A stretch of 64,000 bases of DNA from Sulfurospirillum cavolei (GTDB lineage Bacteria > Campylobacterota > Campylobacteria > Campylobacterales > Sulfurospirillaceae). Both the position numbers and the translations under genes were made by a program. Each line of letters opens with the position of its first letter. Position 1 is the stretch's first letter. Below are positions 41,749 through 51,289 of the stretch, in pieces. The DNA is taken from positions 868,001-932,000 of the forward strand of contig NZ_AP014724.1 of the NCBI RefSeq assembly GCF_001548055.1, written 5' to 3'. The notes below the pieces were generated by a model. It was given only the letters and a program-made list of their open reading frames with translations, did not search any database and was not told where the DNA came from.

Positions 41749-44700
41749 TTATCGCTTTAAAAAACGTTCTTTGATTTTCATCATTCCGTAAAAAAACAGC
41801 GGCGTAAAGAAAACGCCGATCAACGTTAACGTCAACATTCCACCCACCACGGTCGTTCCGATAATATGGCGACTGTTAGCACCCGCACCCGAACTTAACG
41901 CCAAAGGTATCGTTCCGGCGATAAATGCCAAAGAGGTCATAATAATGGGACGAAAGCGGATTTTTGCACCCTCGATCGTTGCGTCGATGAGGCTTAGGCC
42001 TTCCTCCATCTTTTGCAACGCAAACTCGACCATTAAGATCGCGTTTTTCGCCGAAAGACCGACGAGGGTAATCAATCCGATTTGAAAATAGATGTCGTTT
42101 TGGAGTCCGCGAAGCCAAACACCCGCATAAGCACCCAAAAGTGCGAACGGAACGGCAAGGACGATCGCCCAAGGGATCAGCCAACTCTCATACAATGCCA
42201 CGAGAATTAAAAAGATAAACAAGACCGCGAAGACGAACGAGAGATTGCCTTTGCCTAAGAGCATTTTCTCTTGGAGTGACGCTCCGCCCCATGCAATTGC
42301 ATAGTTTTCGGGCAGGACTTCTTGGGCGATCTCTTCCATGATACGCAAGGCGTCGCCTGAGGAGTATCCCATCGCCGTTTCGCCTAAAATTTGCGCCGAG
42401 GGGAACATGTTAAAACGTTTGGTAATGCTAGGATTGAGCGTGCGTTGAAGCGTCATCAGTTCGTTTAGCGCAATAAACGCCCCGCTTGAGGATTTGACGT
42501 AAACGTCGCCGTAATTTTGAATCGTTTCGCGAAATTCGTCTTTGGCTTGGACGTTGACTTTGTAGTTGCGCCCGAAAAGATTGACGTCGTTGACGTAAAC
42601 GCTTCCGAACATCGCCTGAATCGTCGTGTACACGTCGGCGATGTTGACGCCGTAGGCTTTGACTTTAGCTTCGTCGACGTCGATGCGGTATTGGGGCGTA
42701 CCGGCACTGAGCGTGGAGCGAACCGCTTGCAATTCTTCGCGTTTTGAAGCTCTTTGGACGATCTCTTTGGCATAGGTTTCCAATGCGGCGTAATTACCGC
42801 CCGTTTTATCTTGAATATACATTTCAAAACCGCCCGAAACGCCGAGTCCGATGATGGAAGAGGGCGCAACGGCGATAATACGCGCCTCTTTGTTTTTCGA
42901 AAACTCTTTAAGCATGGCTTTGGAAACGGCTTCTACGCTTTGGTTGGCATCCGTGCGTCGATCCCAGTCGTTTAGCCTGACGTAGCTATAACCCGCATCG
43001 GTCGTGTAGGCCTTGGAGCTAAAGTCCGATCCCGAAAACCCGCCGACTTTGGCTACGTCTGAAAAACGCATCGCCACCTCGCCTACGAAACGATTGACCT
43101 CATGGGTACGGCTCAGCGATGCACCCGAGGGAAGCGTGCTAACCGCGAAAAAGACGCCTTTGTCCTCTTTGGGAATCAAACCGGTGGGAATATGATGCGA
43201 CAGTTGGTAAATCCCGAAAATCATTACGCCGAAGAGAAGCAGGTTAAAAGCTCCGTAGCGAATCGTTTTTGTGACGATTTGCCCGAAACGTTGCGTTAAA
43301 AGATCAAACAAGGCGTTAAATTTTCGAATCAACCATAAAGGCTCTTCTTCCTCTTGTTTCAAAATCAATGCACACAATGCAGGCGTAAGCGTTAAGGCAA
43401 CCAATCCCGAGATCGTGACCGAAATGACGATCGTAACGGCAAACTGGCGTGACATCGTACCGCTTAATCCGCCCATAAACGCCGCAGGGATAAACACCGC
43501 ACTGAGAACCAAAACGATGGCTAAAACGGGTGCCGTGATCTCTTGCATCGCTTTGATCGTCGCTTCTTTGACGCTTAACGCCTCTTTGCGCAAAATACGC
43601 TCGATATTTTCAATAACGATGATCGCGTCGTCAACGACCAACCCGATGGCAAGGGTCAATCCAAATAGCGTTAACAGGTTGATCGAAAAGCCGCTGGCGT
43701 AAAATCCCGCGAACGTTCCGACGATCGAAACGGGAATCGCCAAAACGGGAATCAGCGTTGCGCGAAGATTGCCCAAGAAGAGATACACGACGCCGATAAC
43801 CAACACGATCGCTTCTAAAAGCGTGACGATCACTTCATGAATGGAAGCTCGCACAAACGTCGTCGGATCGTAGGTTGCGTCGATGCGAAGACCTTCGGGA
43901 AAATGGCGTGAAAGTTCTTCTATTTTTTGATCTAACAAGTCCGAAACTTCCAAGGCATTTGCCGAAGAGGTCAAATAAACGCGAATCGCCGCCATAGGTT
44001 GGTTGTTAAAAAGCCCTTTGAAAAAATACTTTTCCGCTCCAAGCTCCACCGAAGCGACGTTTTTCAGGAAAAGGGAAGAGCCGTCGTTTTGCGTTTTAAT
44101 CAAAATATCGCCGAAAGCTTCGGGCGTTTTCAAACGTCCTTTAGAAGTGACGGTATAGGTATAAGCCAGCGGTTTTTCCATCGGCTCTTGCCCGAGTTGA
44201 CCGACGGGAAACTGTTCGTTTTGCGCTTGAATCGCACCGATGACTTCGGAGGGCGTCACTTCGTAAAAGGCGAGTTTTTGCGGGTCGAGCCAAACGCGAA
44301 TCGAATACTCTTGATTGCCCACGACGCTCGCTTCGGAGACGCCGGGGATACGTTTGAACTCTTCTAAGATATTGTTGATCGCGTAGTTTGCCATATAGGT
44401 TGTGTCGTAGCGGTTGTCTTTGGACGTTAACGCCAAAACGCGTAAAACGTCCGCGGATTTGTCGGCGACTTCCACGCCTTGGCGTTTGACCGCGTCGGGC
44501 AGTTTGCTCTCGGCAATACGAATCCGGTTGTTGACGTCGAGCTTGGCTTGCGCGATGTCGGTATCGACTTCAAAGTAGAGGTTCATCGTCAGCAAGCCGC
44601 TAGGAGACGTCGTCGACATCATATAGAGCATATGTTCCACGCCGTTGAGTTGTTGTTCCAACACCGAAGCGACGCTCTCTTCCAAGGTTTTGGCATCTGC

Positions 44701-44856
44701 ACCCGAATAGGTCGTCGAAACGACGATTTGCGGCGGCACGACGTCGGGATACTCTTGAACGGGAAGCGTACGAATCGCGACGATACCCGCAATAACGATG
44801 AGCAGCGAAACGACGATGGCAAAATTAGGGCGGTTGATAAAAAATTTGGAAAACAT
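41749..44856 (-). CDS. RND-family multidrug efflux permease (AcrB/CmeB type)
   Basis: 1035 residues from ATG 44856, the usual HAE1 length. The N-terminus FFINRPNFAIVVSLLIVIAG is typical. TM4 shows the proton-relay acidic pair in GLVVDDAIIVIENIERILR. The second half repeats the fold (LITLVGLSAKNAILMVEFAL). It pumps drugs or bile-like compounds from the periplasm. The normal membrane-fusion and outer-membrane partners are absent from both sides, so it must borrow them from elsewhere. Confidence 0.92.
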   Translation of the reverse strand: MFSKFFINRPNFAIVVSLLIVIAGIVAIRTLPVQEYPDVVPPQIVVSTTYSGADAKTLEESVASVLEQQLNGVEHMLYMMSTTSPSGLLTMNLYFEVDTDIAQAKLDVNNRIRIAESKLPDAVKRQGVEVADKSADVLRVLALTSKDNRYDTTYMANYAINNILEEFKRIPGVSEASVVGNQEYSIRVWLDPQKLAFYEVTPSEVIGAIQAQNEQFPVGQLGQEPMEKPLAYTYTVTSKGRLKTPEAFGDILIKTQNDGSSLFLKNVASVELGAEKYFFKGLFNNQPMAAIRVYLTSSANALEVSDLLDQKIEELSRHFPEGLRIDATYDPTTFVRASIHEVIVTLLEAIVLVIGVVYLFLGNLRATLIPVLAIPVSIVGTFAGFYASGFSINLLTLFGLTLAIGLVVDDAIIVIENIERILRKEALSVKEATIKAMQEITAPVLAIVLVLSAVFIPAAFMGGLSGTMSRQFAVTIVISVTISGLVALTLTPALCALILKQEEEEPLWLIRKFNALFDLLTQRFGQIVTKTIRYGAFNLLLFGVMIFGIYQLSHHIPTGLIPKEDKGVFFAVSTLPSGASLSRTHEVNRFVGEVAMRFSDVAKVGGFSGSDFSSKAYTTDAGYSYVRLNDWDRRTDANQSVEAVSKAMLKEFSKNKEARIIAVAPSSIIGLGVSGGFEMYIQDKTGGNYAALETYAKEIVQRASKREELQAVRSTLSAGTPQYRIDVDEAKVKAYGVNIADVYTTIQAMFGSVYVNDVNLFGRNYKVNVQAKDEFRETIQNYGDVYVKSSSGAFIALNELMTLQRTLNPSITKRFNMFPSAQILGETAMGYSSGDALRIMEEIAQEVLPENYAIAWGGASLQEKMLLGKGNLSFVFAVLFIFLILVALYESWLIPWAIVLAVPFALLGAYAGVWLRGLQNDIYFQIGLITLVGLSAKNAILMVEFALQKMEEGLSLIDATIEGAKIRFRPIIMTSLAFIAGTIPLALSSGAGANSRHIIGTTVVGGMLTLTLIGVFFTPLFFYGMMKIKERFLKR

Positions 44857-44927
44857 CGAGACGACGACCTTTGGCATGGATTCGGAATGTCACATTTTAA
44901 CTAAATTTTCTTAATAAGGAAATGCGC

Positions 44928-44933
44928 TATAAT
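44928..44933 (+). promoter_or_regulatory. Probable -10 box of the ABC ATPase gene
   Basis: TGCGCTATAATCGC, an extended -10 without clear -35, 33 bp upstream of the ATG, in the divergent gap with the RND gene. Confidence 0.45.
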
Positions 44934-44965
44934 CGCCCTATTGTTTCGTATTGAGGGGTTTAGGG

Positions 44966-45757
44966 ATGAAAATGATCGATTTTGAACATGTCAGCGTTGC
45001 GTATGATGGAGAAAACGTTCTTCACGACATCGCTTTAGGGATCGAAAAAGGGCAACATACGGCGATTTTGGGCGCGAACGGTTCGGGCAAATCGACGCTT
45101 TTGAAACTCTTTTCCAACGACATTTATCCGCGTTTTAATCCGAAAATGCGCAAAGAGATTTTCGGCAAGAGCATTTGGGATATTTGGGAGCTTAAAAAAC
45201 ATCTGGGCATCATCACGAACGATCTGCACTACCAATTTAGCGAACGCGCTCCCGATTTGAACGGCTTTGAAGTGACGCTTTCGGGATTTTACAGTAGCTT
45301 TCACATCTACGAGCATCAAGAGTTTTCACCCTTACATGTACAAAAAGTGAAAGAAGTTTTAGAGTTTTTGGAGATTGCGCATTTGCGCGACAAACGCATT
45401 TCCCAAATGTCCACGGGAGAGCTTCGTAAATGTATTATCGCAAGAGCATTGGTGCATGAACCCCAAGCGATGATTTTGGACGAGCCGACCGTGGGGCTTG
45501 ACATCAAAGCGCAGATCAATTTCATTCAATTGGTGCGAAAAATCGCGCGCGAACGAACGATTATTTTGGTAACGCATCATCTCGAAGAGGTTTTCGAAGA
45601 GATCGCTCAGGTGGTGCTGATTCGCCAAGGGCGCATCTACGCGCAAGGCGATAAAACGGAGCTTTTAACCGACGCGCATTTGAAAAACGTCTTCGATCTG
45701 CCTTTACATGTCGGATGTGAAAACGGACGTTATTTTGTGCAAAGCGTCGGGGATTAA
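44966..45757 (+). CDS. ABC transporter ATP-binding protein, stand-alone
   Basis: 263 residues from ATG 44966, with GAGGGG 7 bp upstream. Walker A GANGSGKST, signature MSTGELRK, Walker B AMILDEPTVGLD and switch His in LVTHHLEE are intact. The sequence resembles the ModF/molybdate-type ATPases that lack a dedicated permease. No permease gene is adjacent. Function beyond ATP hydrolysis is unknown. Confidence 0.85.
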   Translation: MKMIDFEHVSVAYDGENVLHDIALGIEKGQHTAILGANGSGKSTLLKLFSNDIYPRFNPKMRKEIFGKSIWDIWELKKHLGIITNDLHYQFSERAPDLNGFEVTLSGFYSSFHIYEHQEFSPLHVQKVKEVLEFLEIAHLRDKRISQMSTGELRKCIIARALVHEPQAMILDEPTVGLDIKAQINFIQLVRKIARERTIILVTHHLEEVFEEIAQVVLIRQGRIYAQGDKTELLTDAHLKNVFDLPLHVGCENGRYFVQSVGD

Positions 45758-45820
45758 ACTTTTTCACAAGCCTCTTTAGCTAAAATTTTATCATATCAAG
45801 AGACTACGAAGGACAATGTC

Positions 45821-46309
45821 ATGAGTACCATTAGCGGAAAAGTGTGGTGTTTTGGCGATAATATCGACACCGATTTGATTATCGCGGCACGCTATCTCAA
45901 TACTTCCGACCCTAAAGAATTGGCAAAACACGTGATGGAAGACGCCGATCCCGAGTTTGTTAAAAAAATGCAAGCGGGCGATATTATCGTTGCGGGCGAG
46001 AATTTTGGATGCGGCAGTAGTCGCGAGCATGCGCCTATCGCTTTAAAAGCGGCGGGTATTCGAGCCGTAGTGGCGAAGAGTTTTGCGCGTATTTTTTACC
46101 GCAACGCATTCAATACGGGACTGCCTATTTTCGAGCTTTCCAATACCGAAGCGATTCAAGAAGGCGATACTATCGCTATTTCGATGGAAAGCGGCGAGAT
46201 TAAGCACGGCGCACAAACGTACCGATTTACGCCGATTCCTCCGTTTATGCAAGAGCTTTTGGCGTGCGGCGGTTTGATGAATTACGCAAAAAAAGAGATA
46301 ACGAAATGA
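45821..46309 (+). CDS. leuD: 3-Isopropylmalate dehydratase small subunit LeuD
   Basis: 162 residues. [15 protein letters not shown] and [20 protein letters not shown] are LeuD/aconitase swivel-domain signatures, and [17 protein letters not shown] follows. With LeuC (not in the window) it isomerises 2-isopropylmalate in leucine biosynthesis. It overlaps leuB by 4 bp. Confidence 0.96.
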   Translation: MSTISGKVWCFGDNIDTDLIIAARYLNTSDPKELAKHVMEDADPEFVKKMQAGDIIVAGENFGCGSSREHAPIALKAAGIRAVVAKSFARIFYRNAFNTGLPIFELSNTEAIQEGDTIAISMESGEIKHGAQTYRFTPIPPFMQELLACGGLMNYAKKEITK

Positions 46310-47379
46310 AAAAAATTTACAATATAGCAGTCATTCGAGGCGACGGTATCGGTCCTGAAATCGTCGATGAGGCGATTAAAGTTTTAGACAGCGTGTGTGC
46401 GAAAGAAAATTTCGAGTTGCGTTACGAAGACTATTTGATGGGCGGCGTGGCGTACGATTTTAAAGGAACGCCGCTTCCGGAGGAGACGATCGAGGGATGT
46501 TTAAAAAGCGACGCCGTCCTTTTCGGTGCGATCGGCGGCGAAAAGTGGGACACTTTAGCGCGTGAATTTCGCCCCGAGACGGGACTTTTAAAACTTCGCA
46601 AAGCGTTGGGGCTTTTTGCTAACCTCCGACCGACCAGCGTTTACGACGAATTGTTGGAAGCCAGTACCCTCAAACCCGAAGTGCTTCAGGGCGTAGACCT
46701 TTTGGTTGTGCGCGAACTTACCGGCGGTATCTATTTCGGCGAGCCCAGAGCCAACGACGGTTTTAAAGGCTACAACACGATGGTGTATACCAAACCCGAG
46801 ATCGAACGTATCGCACGCGTCGCGTTTGAATCGGCGATGAAACGTCGTAAAATCGTCTGTTCGGTCGATAAAGCCAACGTTTTGGAAGTCTCTCAGCTTT
46901 GGCGCGACACGGTCATCGAAATTTCCAAAGAGTACCCCGAAGTAACACTTTCTCACATGTACGTCGATAATGCGGCGATGCAGTTGGTTCGAAATCCCAA
47001 ACAATTCGACGTCATTTTAACGGGCAATATTTTCGGCGATATTTTAAGCGACGAAGCGAGTATGATCAGCGGTTCTATCGGCTTATTGCCCTCAGCTTCC
47101 ATCGGCGGAACGGTCGGACTTTTCGAGCCGATTCACGGTTCGGCTCCGGACATCGCGGGACAAGGCATCGCCAATCCCTTAGCGACGATTTTGAGTGCGT
47201 CGATGATGCTTCGTTTCGCTTTGGGCGAAGTATCAGCCGCCGATCGCATCGAAACGGCAATCAAAAACGTCTTAAAAGAGGGCTATCGTACGAAAGACTT
47301 GGCGAATTACGGTGCGAAAGAGGTCTGTTCTACGACGCAAATCGGCTCGATTATCGCGGATTACGTTGCGAAACTATGA
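46306..47379 (+). CDS. leuB: 3-Isopropylmalate dehydrogenase LeuB
   Basis: 357 residues from ATG 46306. [13 protein letters not shown] and the C-terminal [20 protein letters not shown] with [18 protein letters not shown] mark IPM dehydrogenase. It oxidatively decarboxylates 3-isopropylmalate with NAD in leucine synthesis. It is coupled to leuD upstream and overlaps the next small gene by 4 bp. Confidence 0.97.
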   Translation: MKKIYNIAVIRGDGIGPEIVDEAIKVLDSVCAKENFELRYEDYLMGGVAYDFKGTPLPEETIEGCLKSDAVLFGAIGGEKWDTLAREFRPETGLLKLRKALGLFANLRPTSVYDELLEASTLKPEVLQGVDLLVVRELTGGIYFGEPRANDGFKGYNTMVYTKPEIERIARVAFESAMKRRKIVCSVDKANVLEVSQLWRDTVIEISKEYPEVTLSHMYVDNAAMQLVRNPKQFDVILTGNIFGDILSDEASMISGSIGLLPSASIGGTVGLFEPIHGSAPDIAGQGIANPLATILSASMMLRFALGEVSAADRIETAIKNVLKEGYRTKDLANYGAKEVCSTTQIGSIIADYVAKL

Positions 47380-47624
47380 AAACTTTAACGCTGGCTTCGA
47401 TTTACGAACTCCAAGGTCTCAAAAACGAGGCTTTGGAGATTTACAAAGAGCTTTTGCGTGAAAATCCCGACAATAAAGAGGCGAAAATCGCCATTAAACG
47501 GCTTTCGGGCATTCGTAAAAAATACTTGGGCGTCGATGAAGAGATGAAAAAGTTTTTTTTAACGATGAATTCGGAAGTGGAGTTTTTAGAGTTTGAGCGT
47601 TGGCTAGTAAAACTATGGAAGTGA
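47376..47624 (+). CDS. Small TPR-like protein, 82 aa
   Basis: ATG 47376 overlaps the leuB stop. The first 40 residues ([20 protein letters not shown], then [18 protein letters not shown]) form one tetratricopeptide-like hairpin. The rest is basic. It probably mediates protein contacts in the cytoplasm. It sits between leuB and the ciaD-like gene and has no recognised name. Confidence 0.7.
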   Translation: MKTLTLASIYELQGLKNEALEIYKELLRENPDNKEAKIAIKRLSGIRKKYLGVDEEMKKFFLTMNSEVEFLEFERWLVKLWK

Positions 47625-47628
47625 GAGC

Positions 47629-48003
47629 ATGGAACTAAAAGAGATGATTTTATCCACCCTCAAGGAGCTTGAACAAAGCGTTCCTCAAGAGGAAAAACAA
47701 TCCCTACAGCCTCCAAGACGCCCTGAAGTACAAGACGTCGAATTTCAACCCGAACCGCTTTTAGAGTTTGCCGAAGAGCCGAATATGCTTAAAGTCTACG
47801 ACGACGAGCTGATGCACGAAGACGACAAGCACAAGCAGTTTTATCTGAATTTGCGCGAGCGTATTTTGGTTCTCTTCGAGGGCTTTCAGTCGCCGAACAA
47901 TAAAAACATCGAAGCCAAGATCGATTTGACGCTAAATTTTTTAGAGTATCTTTTAGCGACGATCGACGAGCAATTGGAGAAGATGGAACCTCGCGTCTCA
48001 TGA
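47629..48003 (+). CDS. CiaD-like protein, 124 aa
   Basis: Acidic, Pro-rich N-terminal half (to about residue 65), then a conserved helical domain (QFYLNLRERILVLFEGFQSP, then EAKIDLTLNFLEYLLATIDE). In C. jejuni, the gene before cca and purU is ciaD, a secreted invasion antigen; here the same order holds. The match rests on synteny plus the helical C-terminus. In a free-living relative its role is probably not invasion. Confidence 0.7.
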   Translation: MELKEMILSTLKELEQSVPQEEKQSLQPPRRPEVQDVEFQPEPLLEFAEEPNMLKVYDDELMHEDDKHKQFYLNLRERILVLFEGFQSPNNKNIEAKIDLTLNFLEYLLATIDEQLEKMEPRVS

Positions 48004-49124
48004 AGCCGCTTTGTTCGATTCCACGGCACTTTTATACCCAAGTGTCGCGCGCGGTTGAACTGCTGAGCCCGTACACGAAACGTGCGTATCTGGTCGGCGG
48101 AAGCGTGCGCGATTTGCTGACAAACACGCCTTTGCACGATCTTGACATCGAAGTTTACGACATGACGCCCGAAACGTTTGAGAGCGTCATGCTCCAAGCC
48201 GGAGCGGTGGGTGTGGGAAAAAGTTTTTTCGTGTATAAACTGGGCGACATCGATTTTGCACTGCCGCGCGTCGAGCGTAAAAGCGGTGTCGGACATAGCG
48301 CATTTGAGATCGAAGTGTGCCAAGACGAACGCGAAGCGTCCAAGCGTCGCGATTTTAGTATGAACGCGATGATGCTCAATATTTTCGATGAAACGTTGCT
48401 TGATTTTTGGGGCGGACAAGCCGCCATTGCACGCAAAACGCTAGCGATGATCGATGAAGCACGTTTTAGGGAAGACAGTTTACGGGTGTTGCGCGCGGTG
48501 CAATTTAGCGCACGGTTGGGCTTTAAGATCGAGCCTCGAAGTTTGGACGTGATGCGAAGCATCGACCTTAGCGATCTAAGTCGTCCGCGCATTTTGTGGG
48601 AGTTTGAAAAGCTTTTTCGCGCCCCGTTTTTGCATTACGGGCTTTTTTACATGTACGCGCTTGGGTTGTTTGAAAAATGCTTTACATGTAACGTCGAAAA
48701 CCGCTTTTTTGAGATCGCGCACGAATTGCTACGATGCAAGCAAAATTTTGAAGAAGCGTTGCTTCCTTACTATTTTGTTTACATCGTCGCCAATCGTTTA
48801 GGCGAAGACCCGCTTCGCTGGCTCAACGTGTTGGAAGCTCCCAAGCACTACCTTCACGCTTTGAGGCGGCAGCCGTTTTTTGAAGGAAAGATCGGCGATG
48901 AGGCACTCTTACATGTCAGTCTTGAAAGACCCCTTTCGCAATGGCTCGGCAATTACCGTCGCGGCGTTAAAGAACGCGCGATCGCTTTGGGGATTTGGGA
49001 TCAGATCTTTACCGGCGGTGTGGACGTTCAAGAGGTAATATCAGACGGGTTTGAAAAAGAGGCGATCGGCATAGAATTGAAACGAAGACGAATCGAAAAA
49101 ATACAACAACAGTGTGAGGCATAA
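48000..49124 (+). CDS. cca: tRNA CCA-adding enzyme / poly(A) polymerase family
   Basis: 374 residues. The nucleotidyltransferase head contains YLVGGSVRDLL and the catalytic DLDIEVYD; SKRRDFSMNAMML and EDSLRVLRAVQFSARLGFKI follow as in class II CCA enzymes. It restores the 3' CCA of tRNAs. Start ATG 48000 overlaps the previous stop. It carries TTACATGTAA at 48682, TTACATGTCA at 48909 and TTACATGTAC at 48647, an unusual local density. Confidence 0.93.
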   Translation: MKPLCSIPRHFYTQVSRAVELLSPYTKRAYLVGGSVRDLLTNTPLHDLDIEVYDMTPETFESVMLQAGAVGVGKSFFVYKLGDIDFALPRVERKSGVGHSAFEIEVCQDEREASKRRDFSMNAMMLNIFDETLLDFWGGQAAIARKTLAMIDEARFREDSLRVLRAVQFSARLGFKIEPRSLDVMRSIDLSDLSRPRILWEFEKLFRAPFLHYGLFYMYALGLFEKCFTCNVENRFFEIAHELLRCKQNFEEALLPYYFVYIVANRLGEDPLRWLNVLEAPKHYLHALRRQPFFEGKIGDEALLHVSLERPLSQWLGNYRRGVKERAIALGIWDQIFTGGVDVQEVISDGFEKEAIGIELKRRRIEKIQQQCEA

Positions 49125-49127
49125 GGT

Positions 49128-49970
49128 ATGCAAGAGAATAGAAACTATATTTTAAAGATCGATTGTACCGACGAAAAAGGGTTGATTTACCGTATTTCGG
49201 ACGTGGTGTTTAAGTACCAACTCAACATCATCAAAAACGATGAATACGTCGATCGGGAAAACGGCAAGTTTTTTATGCGTGCGGAAGTGAGCGGCGAAGT
49301 CGATATGAACGCGTTTAAAGGAACGCTTGAGGCGATGTTGCCCTCAGGTGCCGAGATTTACGTCGCCGAAGCGCGCAAAAAAGATATTATTTTAATGGGA
49401 ACGAAAGAGACGCACTGCTTGGGCGATATTTTACTGAAGCACGACAGCGGCGATTTAAACGCAAACATCTTGGCACTGGTTTCCAACTACGACGATTTGA
49501 GGGATTTGAGCGAAAAATTTCACATTCCCTACCATTGCGTGAGCCATGAGGGACTCAACCGTGCGGAACACGAAGCCAAAGTTTTGGAAGTTTTGGCGGG
49601 CTATACGATCGACTATATCGTTTTAGCCAAGTACATGCGTATTTTATCGAGCGAGTTCGTGAGCCATTACGAAGAGCGAATGATCAATATTCACCACTCC
49701 TTTTTACCGGCGTTTATCGGCGCAAATCCGTATAAACAAGCCTATGAGCGAGGCGTAAAGATTATCGGCGCGACCGCGCATTTCGTGAACAATCATTTGG
49801 ACGAAGGTCCCATCATTGCACAAGACGTGGTGAGAGTCAATCATGAAATGAGCTGGAAAGATATGCAACGAGCCGGTCGCAATGTCGAAAAAGTGGTGCT
49901 TTCCAATGCCCTTGATTTGGTCTTTGAAGAGCGCATTTTTGTGCACGATAACAAGACGATTATCTTTTAA
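49128..49970 (+). CDS. purU: Formyltetrahydrofolate deformylase PurU
   Basis: 280 residues. An N-terminal ACT domain (DCTDEKGLIYRISDVVFKY) precedes the formyltransferase-like domain with INIHHSFLPAFIGANPYKQA and TAHFVNNHLDEGPIIAQDV, which hold the catalytic His and Asp. It releases formate from 10-formyl-THF for purine synthesis and C1 balance. Gene order after cca matches C. jejuni. Confidence 0.95.
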   Translation: MQENRNYILKIDCTDEKGLIYRISDVVFKYQLNIIKNDEYVDRENGKFFMRAEVSGEVDMNAFKGTLEAMLPSGAEIYVAEARKKDIILMGTKETHCLGDILLKHDSGDLNANILALVSNYDDLRDLSEKFHIPYHCVSHEGLNRAEHEAKVLEVLAGYTIDYIVLAKYMRILSSEFVSHYEERMINIHHSFLPAFIGANPYKQAYERGVKIIGATAHFVNNHLDEGPIIAQDVVRVNHEMSWKDMQRAGRNVEKVVLSNALDLVFEERIFVHDNKTIIF

Positions 49971-50087
49971 GACCATTTTGACACGCTTTATGGGCGAAGC
50001 GCATAAAGTTACGTTGCACTAGGCACTAAAGCTTGCCACTGTGTGGCAGAAAAAAGCCAACCGTTTTTCTTCTGAGGAGATAAGTTT
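49971..50087 (+). promoter_or_regulatory. 117-bp gap with small stems before trmL
   Basis: CTTTATG/CATAAAG (around 49987 and 50001) and TGCCAC/GTGGCA (around 50035-50047) form two short stems, the second followed by AAAAAA. They may end purU or structure the trmL leader. A GAGGAG ribosome site lies at 50074-50079. Confidence 0.3.
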
Positions 50088-50567
50088 ATGTTTAATATCG
50101 TTTTAGTTCACCCGCAAATTCCGCAAAATACAGGCAGTATTGGGCGCATGTGCGTTAATGCCGATTGTAAATTGCACATCATCAAACCTACGATGTTTGA
50201 GATCAGCGATAAGACCGTAAAGCGAGCAGGGTTGGATTATTGGCATCTTTTAGACGTCACGGTGTGGGAGAATCTGGACGCTTTTTTAGAGGCGCATCAA
50301 GACAAACTGGATCGTTTCTTTTTTGCGACCACAAAAACCACAAAAACGTATTTTGAAGCCTCGTTTCAGCCGGGGGATTTTCTCTTTTTCGGTGGCGAAT
50401 CCACGGGACTTCCGATGGAACTCATGCAGATGAAATGGGATAATGCGATCACGATTCCGATGGGCAAACAAGGACGAAGCCTCAACCAAGCCACATCGGC
50501 AGGCATCATTCTCTACGATGCGATTCGTCAAAACTTTGACGCGTTTAAAGCGACATCACTCGCGTAA
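50088..50567 (+). CDS. trmL: tRNA (cytidine/uridine-2'-O-)-methyltransferase TrmL
   Basis: 159 residues, SPOUT fold. VHPQIPQNTGSIGRMCVNAD at the N-terminus, GGESTGLPMELM in the middle and IPMGKQGRSLNQATSAGIIL at the end are TrmL motifs that form the knotted AdoMet site. It methylates the wobble nucleotide 34 of leucine tRNAs. The C-terminal NQATSAG replaces the more usual NLSNSVA. Confidence 0.93.
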   Translation: MFNIVLVHPQIPQNTGSIGRMCVNADCKLHIIKPTMFEISDKTVKRAGLDYWHLLDVTVWENLDAFLEAHQDKLDRFFFATTKTTKTYFEASFQPGDFLFFGGESTGLPMELMQMKWDNAITIPMGKQGRSLNQATSAGIILYDAIRQNFDAFKATSLA

Positions 50568-50578
50568 AAGGGGCATTT

Positions 50579-51274
50579 ATGAAAAAATGGATTTTTATAG
50601 TCAGCCTTTTTCCGCTTCTAGCATGGGCAGACATGTCAATTTCAACAACCGAGCGCGTCTCACAGGTGCTAACGCCGGATATTTTGCGCGCACAGATCGG
50701 TTTTGAAGAGCAGGGCAAGAGTGCCGATGGCATCAAAGAGCATCTTAACGCACTGGTTGCTTCCATCAAGCAGTTTGACTCCAAAGGTGAAGTGTGCCAT
50801 GGTGGTGGGTATTACCTCTCGCCTCGCTACAGTTATAAAGAGCAAAAACAGACATTTTTAGGCTACAGTGGCTCGCTCTCTTTGGGGTGCGAGTTTACAA
50901 GCATCGATCAGTACAATACGCTTCTTACCCAGCTAAATGCGATCAAAGCACCCAGCGTGCAAGTCAATCAAAGCGCACTTTCGTGGGATGTGAGCGTCAA
51001 AGCACGGGAAAAAGCGCGTCTTTTGATGCGAACATCACTGTTAAAGACGGCAACGGAGCAAGCGCTTTTTTTCTCCAAAGAGACGAAAATGCGCTGTACT
51101 GTAAGCTCCGTTTCGTTTGATGGAACACAGCCCTCTGAGCCTGTGATGATGAAAAGCATGCTTCGCGCCAGCGCACCGCTCAAAGAAGAATCTGTTTCCA
51201 CGGAAGCGCCTATTTTACGTGATGAAACGCTCTTTTTAGATGCGAACGTTCATTATACTTGTATGAATGAATAG
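50579..51274 (+). CDS. Periplasmic SIMPL-like protein, 231 aa
   Basis: Signal peptide MKKWIFIVSLFPLLAWA. The mature part resembles SIMPL/DUF541 proteins: an early Thr/Arg-rich strand, then SADGIKEHLNALVASIKQFD and KAREKARLLMRTSLLKTATE. A Cys pair is possible (CHGGG and CEF). Function unknown. It and the next gene use somewhat different codons from leuB-purU. Confidence 0.65.
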   Translation: MKKWIFIVSLFPLLAWADMSISTTERVSQVLTPDILRAQIGFEEQGKSADGIKEHLNALVASIKQFDSKGEVCHGGGYYLSPRYSYKEQKQTFLGYSGSLSLGCEFTSIDQYNTLLTQLNAIKAPSVQVNQSALSWDVSVKAREKARLLMRTSLLKTATEQALFFSKETKMRCTVSSVSFDGTQPSEPVMMKSMLRASAPLKEESVSTEAPILRDETLFLDANVHYTCMNE

Positions 51275-51289
51275 CCTTTTGATGAAGCG

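Noticed and set aside
43271-43702. 143-codon plus-strand frame inside the RND pump gene, and similar ones at 43999 and 44479
   Set aside because: Antisense shadows of a conserved gene; composition follows the complementary codons.
47886-48419. 177-codon minus-strand frame opposite cca
   Set aside because: Antisense to the catalytic region of cca; no supporting signals.
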